From: Haplomitrium mnioides
Taxonomy: Eukaryota; Marchantiophyta; Haplomitriopsida; Calobryales
NCBI GenBank assembly: GCA_049999725.1
Contig: JBNGIS010024385.1
Coordinates: 30,769 to 52,945 of the forward strand
Length of the DNA: 22,177 nt
Direction of reading: 5' to 3'
In this document: one piece after another, positions 9,590 through 20,115 of the stretch
Layout of the letters: every line of letters starts with the position of its first letter
Numbering within the stretch: the stretch's first letter is position 1
Made by a program: the position numbers and the translations under genes
The notes under the pieces: model-generated
The model's input: the letters and a program-made list of their open reading frames with translations, nothing else
Database searches by the model: none
Told to the model about the DNA's origin: nothing

Positions 9590-9870
9590 GTTGAGTAAGA
9601 GCCAGCAAGGAGCGAGCGTCAAGAAAAGAAGAAACAACGTCGAGCAAAGAGTGAGTGTTGAGCACAGAAGAAAACAACGTCAAGCAAGGAGTAGTTGAGG
9701 AAAGAGTAGCGGAGCAAAGAGCAGTGTCAAGCGACAAAGAAGCAGCTATCAAGCAAAGGAGTAGTCGAACAAAGAGCAGTGTTGAGCGACGAAGGAGCAG
9801 CTCTCGAGCAAAGGAAGAAGCAGCGTCGAACGACGAAGAAGCAACGTCGAGAAAAGGAAGAAGCCCTATT
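9590..9870 (+). repeat. Purine-rich minisatellite in the copia leader
   Basis: Phrases of the type GTCGAGCAAAGGAGTAG and AGAGCAGTGTCGAGCGACGA recur with a unit of roughly 20-25 bp and a larger period near 55-60 bp. Weaker copies reach back to about 9230 (GTGTCGAGTGAGAGC). The plus-strand open frame that crosses it (9655-9921) encodes only a Glu/Arg/Ser/Ala-rich string and is a by-product of the repeat, not a gene. Confidence 0.7.
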
Positions 9871-10150
9871 CTGTACGGGGCTCTTTCAAAGGGAAAGAGA
9901 GGGGGTCATGAAGAAGAATAAGGTAGAAAGAAAAACCACTAAGAGGTGAGGGAAAGAATAAGTGCGCAATGCAAATCTGTTAGGAAAAAAATGACGAGAA
10001 AAAAAGTTCGCAGGAGCAAAGGAACGGGGAAAAGGAATCTCATGCAGAAGGAAAAACAAATAGTGTACACTGATGTGAGTACGTGGGAGCTTCCTCAAGT
10101 ATTGGTGTAGATTGAGCGCATGTGGAAGAAAAAAATTTGTAGAGTCCTTT

Positions 10151-10163
10151 CGTGCTGATAACG
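10151..10163 (-). other. Candidate primer-binding site
   Basis: On the minus strand the LTR end GCGATAACA is followed by CGTTATCAGCACG. The TATCAG core is shared with the plant copia primer site complementary to initiator tRNA-Met (TGGTATCAGAGC), but the flanking bases differ. The position is right; which tRNA primes is uncertain. Confidence 0.5.
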
Positions 10164-10276
10164 TGTTATCGCATGAGTGCCAGACACACACACGAGAGTC
10201 TCCAAGAGTGAGAGTATCAATGAATGAATGTGTGTATGGCAACTTATATAGGGTTTATATATATGTCCCTATAACA
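10164..10276 (-). repeat. 5' LTR of the copia element (right copy)
   Basis: 113 bp, TGTTAT...ATAACA. In the element's orientation it begins TGTTATAGGG and contains TATA-like sequence (ATATATATAAACC and CTATATAAG, about 10235-10265), the expected place for the element promoter. It ends next to the primer-site candidate. The sequence just outside is ATATA. Confidence 0.9.
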
Positions 10277-10619
10277 ATATATAATATATAAGCATCTTCT
10301 AAATAATACAATATAGAAACAACTATTTTAAAAACATAAATGAATTCAACAAGTTGTCTTTATTTCTTCAAAAAAAGCCTCAAAAAATTCATTAAGATTT
10401 TCATTGTTCTTATCAACGTTGATCATATTGTTTGATTTCTTTTCAAACACTCACGGATGAATATCTTATGTCTCTCATATTCAAAAGGTTAGATTTAATA
10501 GTTGCTAGAGTTGCCTTTTGCATTTTGTCTTTTTGTGCTAGAAACAAATCAAAAGAGAGTAGTGTGATATATGTTACATCTATCACATCAACATGTAGCT
10601 TGTATTTGTGTTTTATTTT
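10277..10619. other. AT-rich spacer beside the copia element
   Basis: Starts with TATA-rich sequence, a plausible insertion target. On minus there is a readable stretch NNENLNEFFEAFFEE (about 10365-10410) that might be the C-terminal tail of the adjacent broken gene, but I have no motif to support this. Confidence 0.4.
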
Positions 10620-11885
10620 TGTGGATGCTAATTTCTCTCAAGCGTATTGTCTAAAAAATACATCTTCAACCACAAACACACTATTGAACATGTACTTGTT
10701 TTTGGGTTTTGAGGTTCTTCTCTATCAAATAACAAAACTTTGAAGGTGCTTGCAATCCAAAACGATTTCCTCTTTGGTTTGAGTAACGCAACGATACATA
10801 TAACCATTTTGGCTTTCACATCATTTAAATTGCCAAATTTGTAATCATATCTTGTTTGACGTGAAACAGCTCTTTTTTTTTAGCCTAGAAGCCACATCAT
10901 AGTTGCTTGATGTCGACAAAATATACATTTGATTGGAGCCTCTTGCTTGTAGAGCTAACATCAACTTCAAAAGATACACAACCATTTAAAGAGCATCACA
11001 AAAACTTGTTGATTGTGAAGTTCGAAAAGTAAATTTTTTTTTCAGTCCACTTGGTTTTTCTTCAACAATATACGTGGGAATCTTGTGTTAGGCAAAAAAA
11101 AATCATTCGACCACTCAATGTCAAAATTTGTGGAGAACTTGTAGTAGCTCTCATTTGTGTTGTCTTTAATTGCAAATACCACTTTGTTTACATTGGCTTC
11201 TTTTTCTTCTTTTGAAGATTTCTTGATTTGAAATTAAGCCTTCAACGTGATTAACATTGTGCTAAGAATTTTTCTATCTACTTTTGGTAGGCACTTAGGT
11301 TGTTGAATACTATCTAGAGGAACTATTAATTAAACATTATACCACTAATCTTTTGAACTAATGAAGGAGGTTGTAGAAACAACTCTCCAATCTCTATTAG
11401 AAGAGTTATGTGTGGTTTTGGATTATAATGTATTTGTAGCACCTTGCTAAGATTAGTACATGTAAAAGACTTGAATTGGTTCAAGACTCTACTGAAAATC
11501 TGATCAATTTGATCATGGGAATGGCCAACCATAAGAAGTCCCATGCTAATTTTCTTAAAGACATTCTTTGCAATCAAGAGACTAAGATATCTAAACAATG
11601 TAGAATTCTTATTCTCTAATGTTGTATTGTCGAGCTGAAGACACAAATTAAAAGGTAGTGGCTTTTCAAAGTCATATAATATTTTTTTCAATACTTCAAC
11701 CTTTAAGTTTGAGTTACTTCTCAAGTTATCATAGGTAAAGAAAACCCTCACAGAAAGAGTATGACTTAAATTTAAAGTGCTAACAATGTGCAAACCAACA
11801 AACAATATTTATCAATACTTTTTGATAGTGTGGCCAGTGTGGTCTTGCTATTCTCTTTTGATTTATTCCATCAATCATGATGAAG
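10620..11885 (-). pseudogene. Broken gene resembling DUF7869-type transposase-like proteins
   Basis: Reading on minus, an N-terminal IDGINQKRIARPHWP segment (about 11880-11835) is followed, after a frame change, by a 159-codon open stretch (11805-11326). This holds KPLPFNLCLQLDNTTLENKN (LDN at 11626-11634), LLIAKNVFKKISMGLLMVG and GHSHDQIDQIFSRV (about 11530-11490). The LQLDN...ENKN and VGHTHEDIDQ pattern is what I know from a family of uncharacterised, possibly transposon-derived proteins (DUF7869). After a stop, readable pieces continue: YYKFSTNFDIEWSNDFF (about 11140-11090) and AKMVICIVALLKPKRKSFWIA (about 10815-10755). A missing continuous frame and several stops mean it is dead. The exact function of the family is not known to me; the spaced Asp residues would fit an RNase H-like nuclease, which is inference. 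The copia element sits beside its 3' end. Confidence 0.65.
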
Positions 11886-11989
11886 AAACAATGATGATTA
11901 TATTTGATTACGTTACAAAATAAACCAATATATATTCTATTGACATTAAGATTTTAAGAGGAATTTTATTGAGATTGTGAAAATAGGTT

Positions 11990-13400
11990 GGGAGGAGTCT
12001 CATGTGCCCATACGACTACAAAGAAAAATAGTAAGTTTTTAATGAAGAGAGAAAAAAAGAGAAATGGATCTCATGTATATTTGATGTCTTGAATAGGAAG
12101 GTGGATAGAATTCACAACACTAATTCTATAATTACAAACAAACAATAGAAGAAAAAAATCTCGTATGCCCAAGGAGTGCAAAAAATTACAACGAATCCTA
12201 TGTGTGCATGGAGTCTATTGTGAGGTCTAGGTCATTAGAATTTTCCTACAGAGTCAAAAAATATAATAATTAGAGAACACAAGAGAAATGAAGCCCTTAC
12301 ATACATGGAGTCTCTTATTTAAGGTAGGTTTCAAACTACAACACTAGCTTTGTATTTCAAAAGAACAAAAGACAAAATGAATATCTTGCACTTAAGGAGT
12401 CCTTTGTGTGCATGTGCATACAAATTACATCCATGCATGGGGTTACTTGAGCACAATGGATTACAAACCACGACGGTACTTTTGTATTTCTTAGACAACA
12501 ATAGAGAAAATGAATCTTAGGCGCTTAAGAAGTCACATGAACACATGGGGTTGCAAACAACAACATCAAATCCCTTTCACACACAAGGTCTCTTAAACAC
12601 AAAAAGTTACAAACCACAAAATTCATTGTGCAATGTTTAGAGAAAATGATAGAAAAAACAAATCTTGTGTGTTCAAGGAGTCTTATTCCCGCATGAGGTC
12701 GCAAACAACAACATCAAGTCCCATGCGCACATGAGGTCTTCTATACACAACATATTACAATCCACAAAAGTAATTTTGTAATTTTTAGAGAACGATAGAG
12801 AAAATTAATCTTATGCACTCAAGTCCTATGCTTGTATAGGGCTATAAACAACAATGCAAATCTCATCTACACATGAGGTCTTCAACACACAATAGGTTAC
12901 TATTTGCAAAAGTAATTTTGTATTGTTTTGAGAATGATAGAGAAATGAATCTCGTATTCTCATGTGCTCATAGGGTTGCAAACAACATCAACAAATCCCA
13001 CATGCGCATAGAGTCTTATACACGCATGGAGTTAGTCTTCTTTGTAAAAGAACATTTGCAGCAATAAGAGAACAAAAGAAGAAACCAATCCTATACGGAC
13101 ATGGAGTCTCTTGTATACAATGGGTAACAAACCACAACTCAAACTTTGTAGTTAGTAGAGAACAATAGAGGAAACAATCTCCATTGTTTAGGTCGTCCTA
13201 TGCTCGCATGAAATTACAAACAACAATGAATCCTATATACCAATCCCAAACACGCATGGTATATGTTGTGAGTAATTGTTTACAAACCCCATCTTAAACT
13301 TTCAAATAATATCATAACAAGAGAAGAACTAAATTTATTAGACGTGTCGAGTCTCGTACACACACAAGGTAACAAACAACAACTCTAAATTTGTAATAAA
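11990..13400. repeat. Degenerate tandem array B, period about 105-150 bp
   Basis: A composite unit recurs about ten times. Its landmark is TTTGTA(N)TTTTTAGAGAACNATAGAGAAA, at about 12352, 12483, 12627, 12774, 12916 and 13145, followed by AATCTTATGCACTCAAGGAG, then one or two CATGNGCACATGAGGTCT cores and TTACAAACCACAA. Distances between landmarks are about 131, 144, 147 and 142 bp, then shorter. It carries no credible open frame. The embedded short core links it to arrays A and C. Confidence 0.75.
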
Positions 13401-14374
13401 ATTAGAAGAAAAAAATAATAATGTCTAATACTCTTTGAATCTCATGTTAAAAAATAGAATTCAAAACAATTGGTTAAAAAAAAGAATAGATAAAGCAATA
13501 ATGTATCTTAAGCAACAAAAGTGAAAACACTTGTTCATCTTTATGAGACTCCAAAATGGATTTCTTCTACAATGATTCTATCTCTTTACATGTTTTACAA
13601 ACATCAAATCTATTGCATTTAGGAGTTTTGAAATGTAGAAATTGCATTATCCATTGCTTTGCAAAACTAGAGAAACTTTAAAATGCAATCAAAATCCTTC
13701 TCTTTCAAATAAGTTGTATAATAATCATAAAATTCCTATTTGGTAAGGCTGTTGGGCAAATTATATATATTTTTAAGACTACATTTTCTCAAAGTGTCAT
13801 TGAAAAATAGTGTCCATCCACTCACATGCAAATACACCTATAGCACATAAATCTCTTTTTCTAAAAGAGCACTCGGATATGCATTTTTCAGTTCTTGTAT
13901 ACTTTGGATTCTATCATTCCATACAAATAATGTTAGCTTGAATGCTCCCTTACATACAATGGCTACACAATCTTAACTTGCACAACAACACACAACTATT
14001 TCAACAACACAAAATTCTACTCAAATTTGTAATTGACCCCAGATCAAGTTTTTCTCAATAAAAATCTTGCTATAATTGACTTTTGGCAAAGAATTATTGC
14101 GTAAAAGATTTACTTGTTTGGGTTTTGACCGAGAAGAACTTTTATGCTTGGCTGGTTGATTCAACCTATATGCAAATCCAGCCATTGGAGACAAAGAATT
14201 TTCTTCAAGATCTTGTACATCATTCTAATAATGCATCTATTTAAGAGTATAATTTTTAAAATTTAGTATACAAGTTTCAGTGTTAGGAGAACTTGACCAA
14301 GCCAAAGTTGCATCCTTGCCAAAATCTTAAATATTGAGCAATGTTTGTTTGAATATTATTGGAGCTCTAAGCAA
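13401..14374. other. AT-rich DNA with no recognisable gene
   Basis: No domain, RNA gene or clear repeat is seen on either strand. Confidence 0.4.
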
Positions 14375-14481
14375 TTCCAATTGTAATTATTCCCCAAACT
14401 TTCTTCTATTGATTTGATTAGTTCTTTCTCTTTTCTACATGTTGTTGCAGTCGCAATTTGGGGAATAATTACCAATTGGAA
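14375..14481. repeat. Near-perfect inverted repeat with 58-nt spacer
   Basis: The left arm 14375-14398 (TTCCAATTGTAATTATTCCCC plus AAA) and right arm 14457-14481 are reverse complements apart from a single one-base gap. A partial third copy in the left-arm orientation lies at about 14493-14511. It could be a foldback or MITE remnant, or give a hairpin transcript. Confidence 0.75.
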
Positions 14482-15424
14482 AATGTTCATGTTTGTAATT
14501 ATTCTCCAACTTGAGTAGTAGTTACTATTTGACTAAAAGTTGCTAAAGTCTGCATCTTTTCACTATCAAAATTGAATAGGTCTTGCAATTCGATTCTTGG
14601 AGTACAAGCAACAAACAAGTTGTTTTCTTGGACTTCATTATCATCATCATCATCAGTTGATGACAAAGAAATGTCAACAACATTCTCATATTGATATGAA
14701 TGCCATCAAGTATTCTTAAATATGTCACTCTTGCATTTCTTTTCTTTTCGAGAAGCTCTAGATCTTTAGTAATAAAGTTCAATTGAAGTATCAAAGCCTA
14801 TGCATAGAGTTACATGTTTTGGAAATTGCATAGGAGTTAAGTTTTCTTTCTTGACTTGTATGTTATGCCCACATGGTTCACTTCTAGATTATATGCATGC
14901 ATAAGGTTTACTCCTTAATTCTATGTGTATATTGAGTTCATTCTCACGACCACCACCTAAAAACATCTATTTTTGTGCATTCACTATATTTTCCAAGTTA
15001 TCGCAAAATATTTTTTAGAGTACAAATCTTGAAATCCCAGTCACTTTTTGACTCTTGTTGTTTATGCCATTTTGAAAGATAGAGAAAATAGATAGATAAC
15101 TATAAGCAATAAATGAAAAAAAAATCAATAGAGTATACAAAGGTATAAAAAAGTTGTTTCTTGAAAAACTCCACAAAACGACAAAATAATGAAATATGAG
15201 GGGCTAAACCAAGTTGTGATGATTCAAAAAAGAACCAAGGCACATACTTGGCTTCTTGTGAGAAGCTTAGAGGACACTGGATTCTAAAAAGCCTCAACAA
15301 CAAAATTCATAGTGGAGGAGATCAAGGAGAAAGACAACTTCAAGAAAAATTTCATCAAAACCCATAAGAATGGATGAGTAATTTCAATTGCTTGTTGGTG
15401 TTTTTTTTCTCACTTGAGTCTATA
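14482..15424. other. AT-rich DNA with a TCA microsatellite and stray minisatellite cores
   Basis: A (TCA)n tract lies at 14635-14655 (one unit is TTA). Around 14870-14945 there are three or four cores related to array C (for example ATGCCCACATGGTTCACTTC). I do not recognise a gene; the open frames here have no family features. Confidence 0.45.
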
Positions 15425-16015
15425 TGCACAAAGGCTACAACTTTCTATGCTTGCAAGGTTAGTAGCAGCTTATGCATGTATGGGATTGAGCTCTCATTGC
15501 CTTGTCTCTTTTCCAACCCTATCCACATATGGTGTTCAAGTTCAACTTGTGGAAAACCTCAAAGTTCATGCACGTATAGACTCCCACCCTATACACGCAT
15601 TGACTCCCAAGTCTTTGCACGTTTAGATTGCCTACTCCATGCGGATATGGACTCTGAGTCCATACACACATGAACTTCTGAGTCTATTTGCACATGTACT
15701 CCCTAATCTATGCATGTATTGACTTCTAGGTCCATACGAGCATGAACTAAAGAGTTCAAGGGCTCTTAGACTTGGGAGTACATGCGAGCAAGGATTCAAG
15801 AGTTTGTGTGAGCAGAGAATTGAGGGTCCATGCGTGTTTGGTCTCTTTGGTTGATACATGTATGGACTAGTGACTTCATCTCTTCTTTGGCTCCCTACTC
15901 CATGCTTGTATAGACTAATGAGTTCATCCATGCTTTGACTTCCTACTCAATGCGCCGCTAGAGAGTCCAAAAGCACATGAACTTGTTAGTCCATGCACGC
16001 GTAGACATGTTTTGA
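15425..16015. repeat. Minisatellite array C, 24-bp unit
   Basis: Units of the type CCATGCACACATGGACTTCT plus GAGT recur; five consecutive ones are clear at about 15638-15757 with 23, 24, 24, 24 and 24 bp. More diverged units extend on both sides. Because the unit is 8 codons long, open frames persist on both strands (for example minus 15931-15632), giving 8-residue repetitive strings with no domain; I do not call them genes. Confidence 0.8.
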
Positions 16016-17144
16016 CATGAGCTAAACATATAGGGAGGAGCTCAACTCCGTTGTGTATCTTTCTTTGGATGGATACATAGTATAGCAACGTGTTCAAAGT
16101 ATTCCCTTGCAATATTCAATCAATTGTTGTGTAGTATCATGCATGCGCGGGTGATATTGGAGGTGAAAGAATAGGTTGAATGTAGAGCTATGGTTATTCA
16201 TGTAGGATGCTATTTTTGGATGTGTTATAAATCTATTAACTTGCCACTGCAACATCAAGAGCTGGAATGCTAGAGGTACTAGGATATCAATCACCAAGAG
16301 AATGAGGTGAGGGAGGTAAGGAATTGCGACCATCAAGCAAAGTGAATCGTTCCCAATCGGTAGCAAATACACAGACCACCAAGAAATGAGTGACCAATTT
16401 ATAAGCTAATAAACAACTTGCTAATCACTTGGAGTGAGGAAATTGACTACATTTGATTATCTGCTGTTTGTTATCTATTTCTCATCCATAGAGAAATGCT
16501 ATACGGATACCAAGAAGGATTTCCTTTGATTTGTCTTCATGATAGGAACTCTAGGTGAGGATTGAACAAGGCACATTTGCGCTAATCCGCTAGTAGTCTC
16601 TATGTGAAATTTTGGGTGTGTCTTACAGAAATATACTTCAGGAATGGAAACTTTCCAAAGTGAGATCTGACAAGAATTGAGTATCAGATGGTAGCATCAA
16701 CTATAGTCAAGAACATAATCGCACTAAGTCTGGGTTTTTGGGGAATCACTATCCAGTGGGAGCTATCTAATTAAGTCGGTTCTTGTGTACATAAAGAGTT
16801 CAAAGCTAGTATATGGTTCTGATACTATCAGGGAAAATCGTTGGGATACTTATTAGGAGGTTTGCTAGGATGGCTATCAGGCGGGGAATCTATAAGAATC
16901 AAGTTGGAAATGGAGGTGATATTGGATGAGAACAAGGGATTCTATTAGGGCTAAGATCAAAGAGAGTCAGAATATTAAGGAATATTCTACACTCAATCAA
17001 GCATCCATCTAGGAGTTGGAATTGGAGCTTCTAGAGTTGGGGTGGACAATAGCTAGGCTTTGAAAAGAAGATCTTTCAAGAGTTCACACTTAAGATATCA
17101 ATGTTATTGGGTGGCAGGTGAACGAGTTATCGGATCAAAATTCT
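16016..17144. other. Unrecognised DNA, possibly retroelement-derived
   Basis: No domain is identified. A minus-strand open stretch (16372-16094) is hydrophobic in places but matches no family I know. A copia-type primer-site look-alike is listed separately. On plus around 16910-17120 several short open pieces in changing frames (for example QNIKEYSTLNQASI) suggest a decayed coding region, not identified. Confidence 0.4.
16814..16827 (-). other. Possible degenerate primer-binding site of another retroelement
   Basis: TGGTTCTGATACTA matches the reverse complement of the initiator tRNA-Met primer site (TGGCTCTGATACCA) at 12 of 14 bases, with both differences C to T. If real, an LTR would lie just to the right and the element body to the left. 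I could not find a matching LTR pair, so this is weak. Confidence 0.3.
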
Positions 17145-17492
17145 AGAAAAGTTTTGGGTATGAGAGATCCTATACAAGCTATCCAAAGGCGATGGTCAAG
17201 CTACTCTATTGAAAAATGACGTCGAGTGGCTTGATATTGTCAGTCCGAACTAAGGGGCTCAATGGTGAAGGTAAGAACCTATCAAAGGATTCAAAATAAG
17301 AGTCAGTTGTTGGGATACCCATGCGATCAACTTTGGATTGTGAACTTGGGTTGCACCTAAATGAAGTTCTTTCAACAAGATGTATGACCATTGGTTTTTG
17401 GGTCTTGGGTTTCAGAATGACATCAAGGGTATGGGTGGTCCAAACGCGATGATCTAACTTTCCTGTTGAAAACAGCGTCGAGCGGTGGGAGG
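17145..17492 (+). repeat. Diverged direct repeat about 250 bp apart
   Basis: GCGATGGTCAAGCTACTCTA with the following AAATGACGTCGAGTGG (about 17190-17228) resembles GCGATGATCTAACTTTCCTG with AAACAGCGTCGAGCGG (about 17439-17478). The upstream GGTATG and TATCCAAA/GGTCCAAA phrases also correspond. This looks like an old segmental tandem duplication. No gene is recognised. Confidence 0.5.
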
Positions 17493-17717
17493 ACCGGTAG
17501 GATGGTTTTCAAGACCAAAAGTCGAAGGGAGCGGACCAGTAAATAGATATGGGAAGGAACCGATTGCAAACCAAAGACCCAAAAGAGAGAGGAGATATTA
17601 AGATCAGGGGAGGTTTCTAAAAATAGAAAAGGAGGATGATTTGGGGATGACTAACTACCAATGATCAATATGAAGAACCTAGAGGCTCACTAGTGACCTC
17701 GATCAATACAGGAGAAT

Positions 17718-17866
17718 CAAAAGTTACTACATGACATCGGCTCATAGGGTAACCAAAAGCTGCTAAGAGACATCAACCGACAAGAAAGAACTGAAAGCTT
17801 CCAAGAGACATCGGCCAAAAAAAAAGAACCGAAAACTACTAGGGGACATCAGTCAATAACGGAGAC
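17718..17866 (+). repeat. Tandem repeat, four units of 36-38 bp
   Basis: Units at 17718-17753, 17754-17791, 17792-17829 and 17830-17866 share the pattern (C/T)(A/G)AAAGCTNCTAAGAGACATC followed by an A-rich tail. A more diverged unit (CTCACTAGTGACCTCGATCA) may precede them at about 17684. Confidence 0.75.
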
Positions 17867-20089
17867 AACATTTGGAACTCAAACGGCACAGTGAGACTGA
17901 TTTGAGAAGGAATACCTCAAGAAAAGTCATGGACCGATACCTAGTCTCAAACTAGCCAACTTGATACAACTGCAACTAATATCTTGACTTTGGACATCAC
18001 CATAGGGATTCACATGCCACTTTGCTAGGGGTACCCGATCTACGACTCCCGACAATGGGAACAAAAAGATTATGGAGCTAAGACGGGGAAGAAGGGATGT
18101 AGCATGGAGAGTATAAGCATTGAAATACTAGGAAAATATCAAGGAGGAGCGAAATGAAAAACAAAAACCTATCTAACATTCACATACGAGTCTTCAAGGC
18201 AAGTATTAACTTTATTCTTATAGTGAAATATGACACAGTTGATCTTTACACTACAAAATCTATGAGCCAACCAATATCTAGCTGGACGGAATTCAACGAG
18301 CCAAAACCAATGGGCCAAAAGCTTAATTTGTGTAGCTTAGGCTTAAACCTACATATTACAAGTACTCAATTACAAAAGTGAGGCACAGAGCATAAGACGA
18401 TACAAATCTAGACTTCTTTTTTGGACCTACTCCCATTTTGTGATATGTACACTAATGACTAAAACAATCGACAAAGAAAACAACACGTAGGAAGAGGTTG
18501 GTCCTTGTTTTTGAGGTTGTCCTTCTATTCTATGCCTCTACTTTACGATACATAAATCATTATAAGGAATACATATCTACAATACTAGCAAACATATGAA
18601 CATTGAGACAGCTAGACAACACAGAGAGGGACACTCATACGATGGAACACAATGATGCAAACATAACATGTACCAACTAGAAAACCTTTCAAGAATTTGC
18701 ATTTAAGCAGCAAGTGAAATGTCGGGTTGAGACTTTGATGGCATAGACTCTCCGTTGAATATTTATATGAGGTTACCTCTACCTTAACACCCCAACAAGG
18801 GCCTCTTTGCACTCTTCCTTCCTTTCAAAAACTTTGATTTTAGTTTGTGTTGTTTTCGGTACATATTCACATTCGACATAGACGTACCATAGCCATGTCA
18901 CTTTAGCTATCCCATTCATGATTCACTTCCCATCACATGTTGAATGAGCCTTCTAACTCAGAGAACTCAACATCGCACCAATCCTAAAGCGATTCAGAAA
19001 GATTGTTGCTTCCATAAACTATGGGATCTCACTGAATCCTCATCACATACACCAAATTCCCGATGCACTACCCCCAAACTTTTCACCCCTTACTCTTCCT
19101 TCGTTCAACGCTTTTTTCAACTACATCCACTACCGAAGAGAGAAAACTTTCCCAGTGAGTTGTAATTTGAATTTTTCTTGGATCTTGCTCATCAATTGTT
19201 CATCATTCCTCCTTGTCAGGTATCTCCTATTTTCTTCCCTTTTGATGACAGAGACCCTTCATTGATCGATTCTTGAGTGTCGATGAAGCTAGTTTCTGGA
19301 TCTTCTCTTATGCTCTTCATGCGGTTTCTCAATCTTTACTTCTTAATTATAAACATATAAATAGACTACTATCACACCCACAAGAAAGAAAAAACTTAAA
19401 ACCTTCCTACAACTACTTAGTATGCTCACCACATTTAATCGATTGATTCTGTTGAAAGTCTCAATGATCTGTTGGCCTCTTGATCAGACTTGAGTCACAC
19501 TTGCCCATACTTACAATCTAAACATTGAGTTCTATACTAAAGCATGATTCCTAATACAACAAAATATCAAATTCATTCCTATTATACTGTTTGCACAAGA
19601 TAACAAGTCGATGCAAATCCAATTAAGTTGTTGATATTTTGATATAGATCTTATTAACTTTCTTTTTATGACTTTTGTGCTCTCTCAATTGCACACTTCT
19701 TCCCAATCTTCTGTCGTAGCAAATCCTCTTGCTTAAGCTTGAGCATCTTGTGCAAAAAACTAGCTTGACAAACAGGAACAAGATGAATATGGAACTAAGG
19801 AAACCAACATTGGGTTAAATAGGTCGAACAAATATCAGAATCAAAAATAATGACGTACAAAAATCAAAAAAATGATAACAACAACAAACACATAAAAGAA
19901 TATCACACATAGTATAATTTAACACAATTGGCATTCACTGGCATGGCAAAGGCAATTTTATCAAGCATTTTGAGGTTGAGATATCTGTGAGGATGCATGA
20001 AGGGTACTCCATAGAAACCAGACCACTGAGTAGTGAATTTTGGGGCAAAGCTAATAAATCTCATATAAAAAACTAGGGGTAAGTGCTTA
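17867..20089. other. About 2.2 kb with no recognisable gene
   Basis: I find no domain on either strand. Open frames on plus at 18154-18381 and 18944-19165, and on minus at 18812-18612, are short, of mixed composition and show no family motif. From about 19320 to 20060 the DNA is AT-rich. No tRNA-like promoter boxes were found. Confidence 0.45.
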
Positions 20090-20115
20090 GCCGTCCCTAC
20101 GGAGATGGTTTATTG

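Larger units (their letters stand above)
8225..10163 (-). other. Unusually long leader between the 5' LTR and gag
   Basis: About 1.94 kb separates the right LTR from the gag start, much more than the few hundred bases usual in copia elements. I find no convincing coding domain on either strand. The plus strand is purine-rich from about 8800 to 10140 and carries a minisatellite (9590-9870). Shorter repeats include GAACTGAAATGAAAA at about 8417 and 8483. A nested insertion could explain the length, but I see no terminal repeats that would mark one. Confidence 0.65.
3108..10276 (-). mobile_element. Ty1/copia LTR retrotransposon, near full length but dead
   Basis: The element is 7,169 bp and its coding strand is minus. 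It is bounded by direct repeats (3108-3242 and 10164-10276) that begin TGTTAT and end ATAACA. A polypurine tract abuts the left LTR and a primer-site candidate abuts the right LTR. On the minus strand the domain order is gag, protease, integrase, RT, which is the copia order (integrase before RT); Ty3/gypsy elements have RT before integrase. Stops and frameshifts occur in every domain and RNase H is not recognisable, so it is non-autonomous. By eye the LTRs differ at about 10 positions outside the CA-repeat length difference, which suggests an old insertion. The integrase C-terminal segment DISHLRIFGY and the linker EAANAPAR recall the Ivana/Oryco group, an inference without a tree. Oddities are very short LTRs, a leader of about 1.9 kb, and a repeat array inside RT. 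Confidence 0.93.

Noticed and set aside
9655-9921. Plus-strand charged open frame in the leader
   Set aside because: Its composition simply mirrors the purine-rich minisatellite and there is no domain.
14543-14794. Minus-strand open frame with a run of Met
   Set aside because: The Met run is the translation of the TCA microsatellite; the rest is not recognisable.
16094-16372. Minus-strand 92-codon open frame as a possible gag
   Set aside because: No gag, zinc-knuckle or other motif could be seen; length alone is not enough.
18154-18381. Plus-strand 75-codon open frame
   Set aside because: No recognised motif, no homologous pieces beyond it, and typical of chance open frames in AT-rich DNA.
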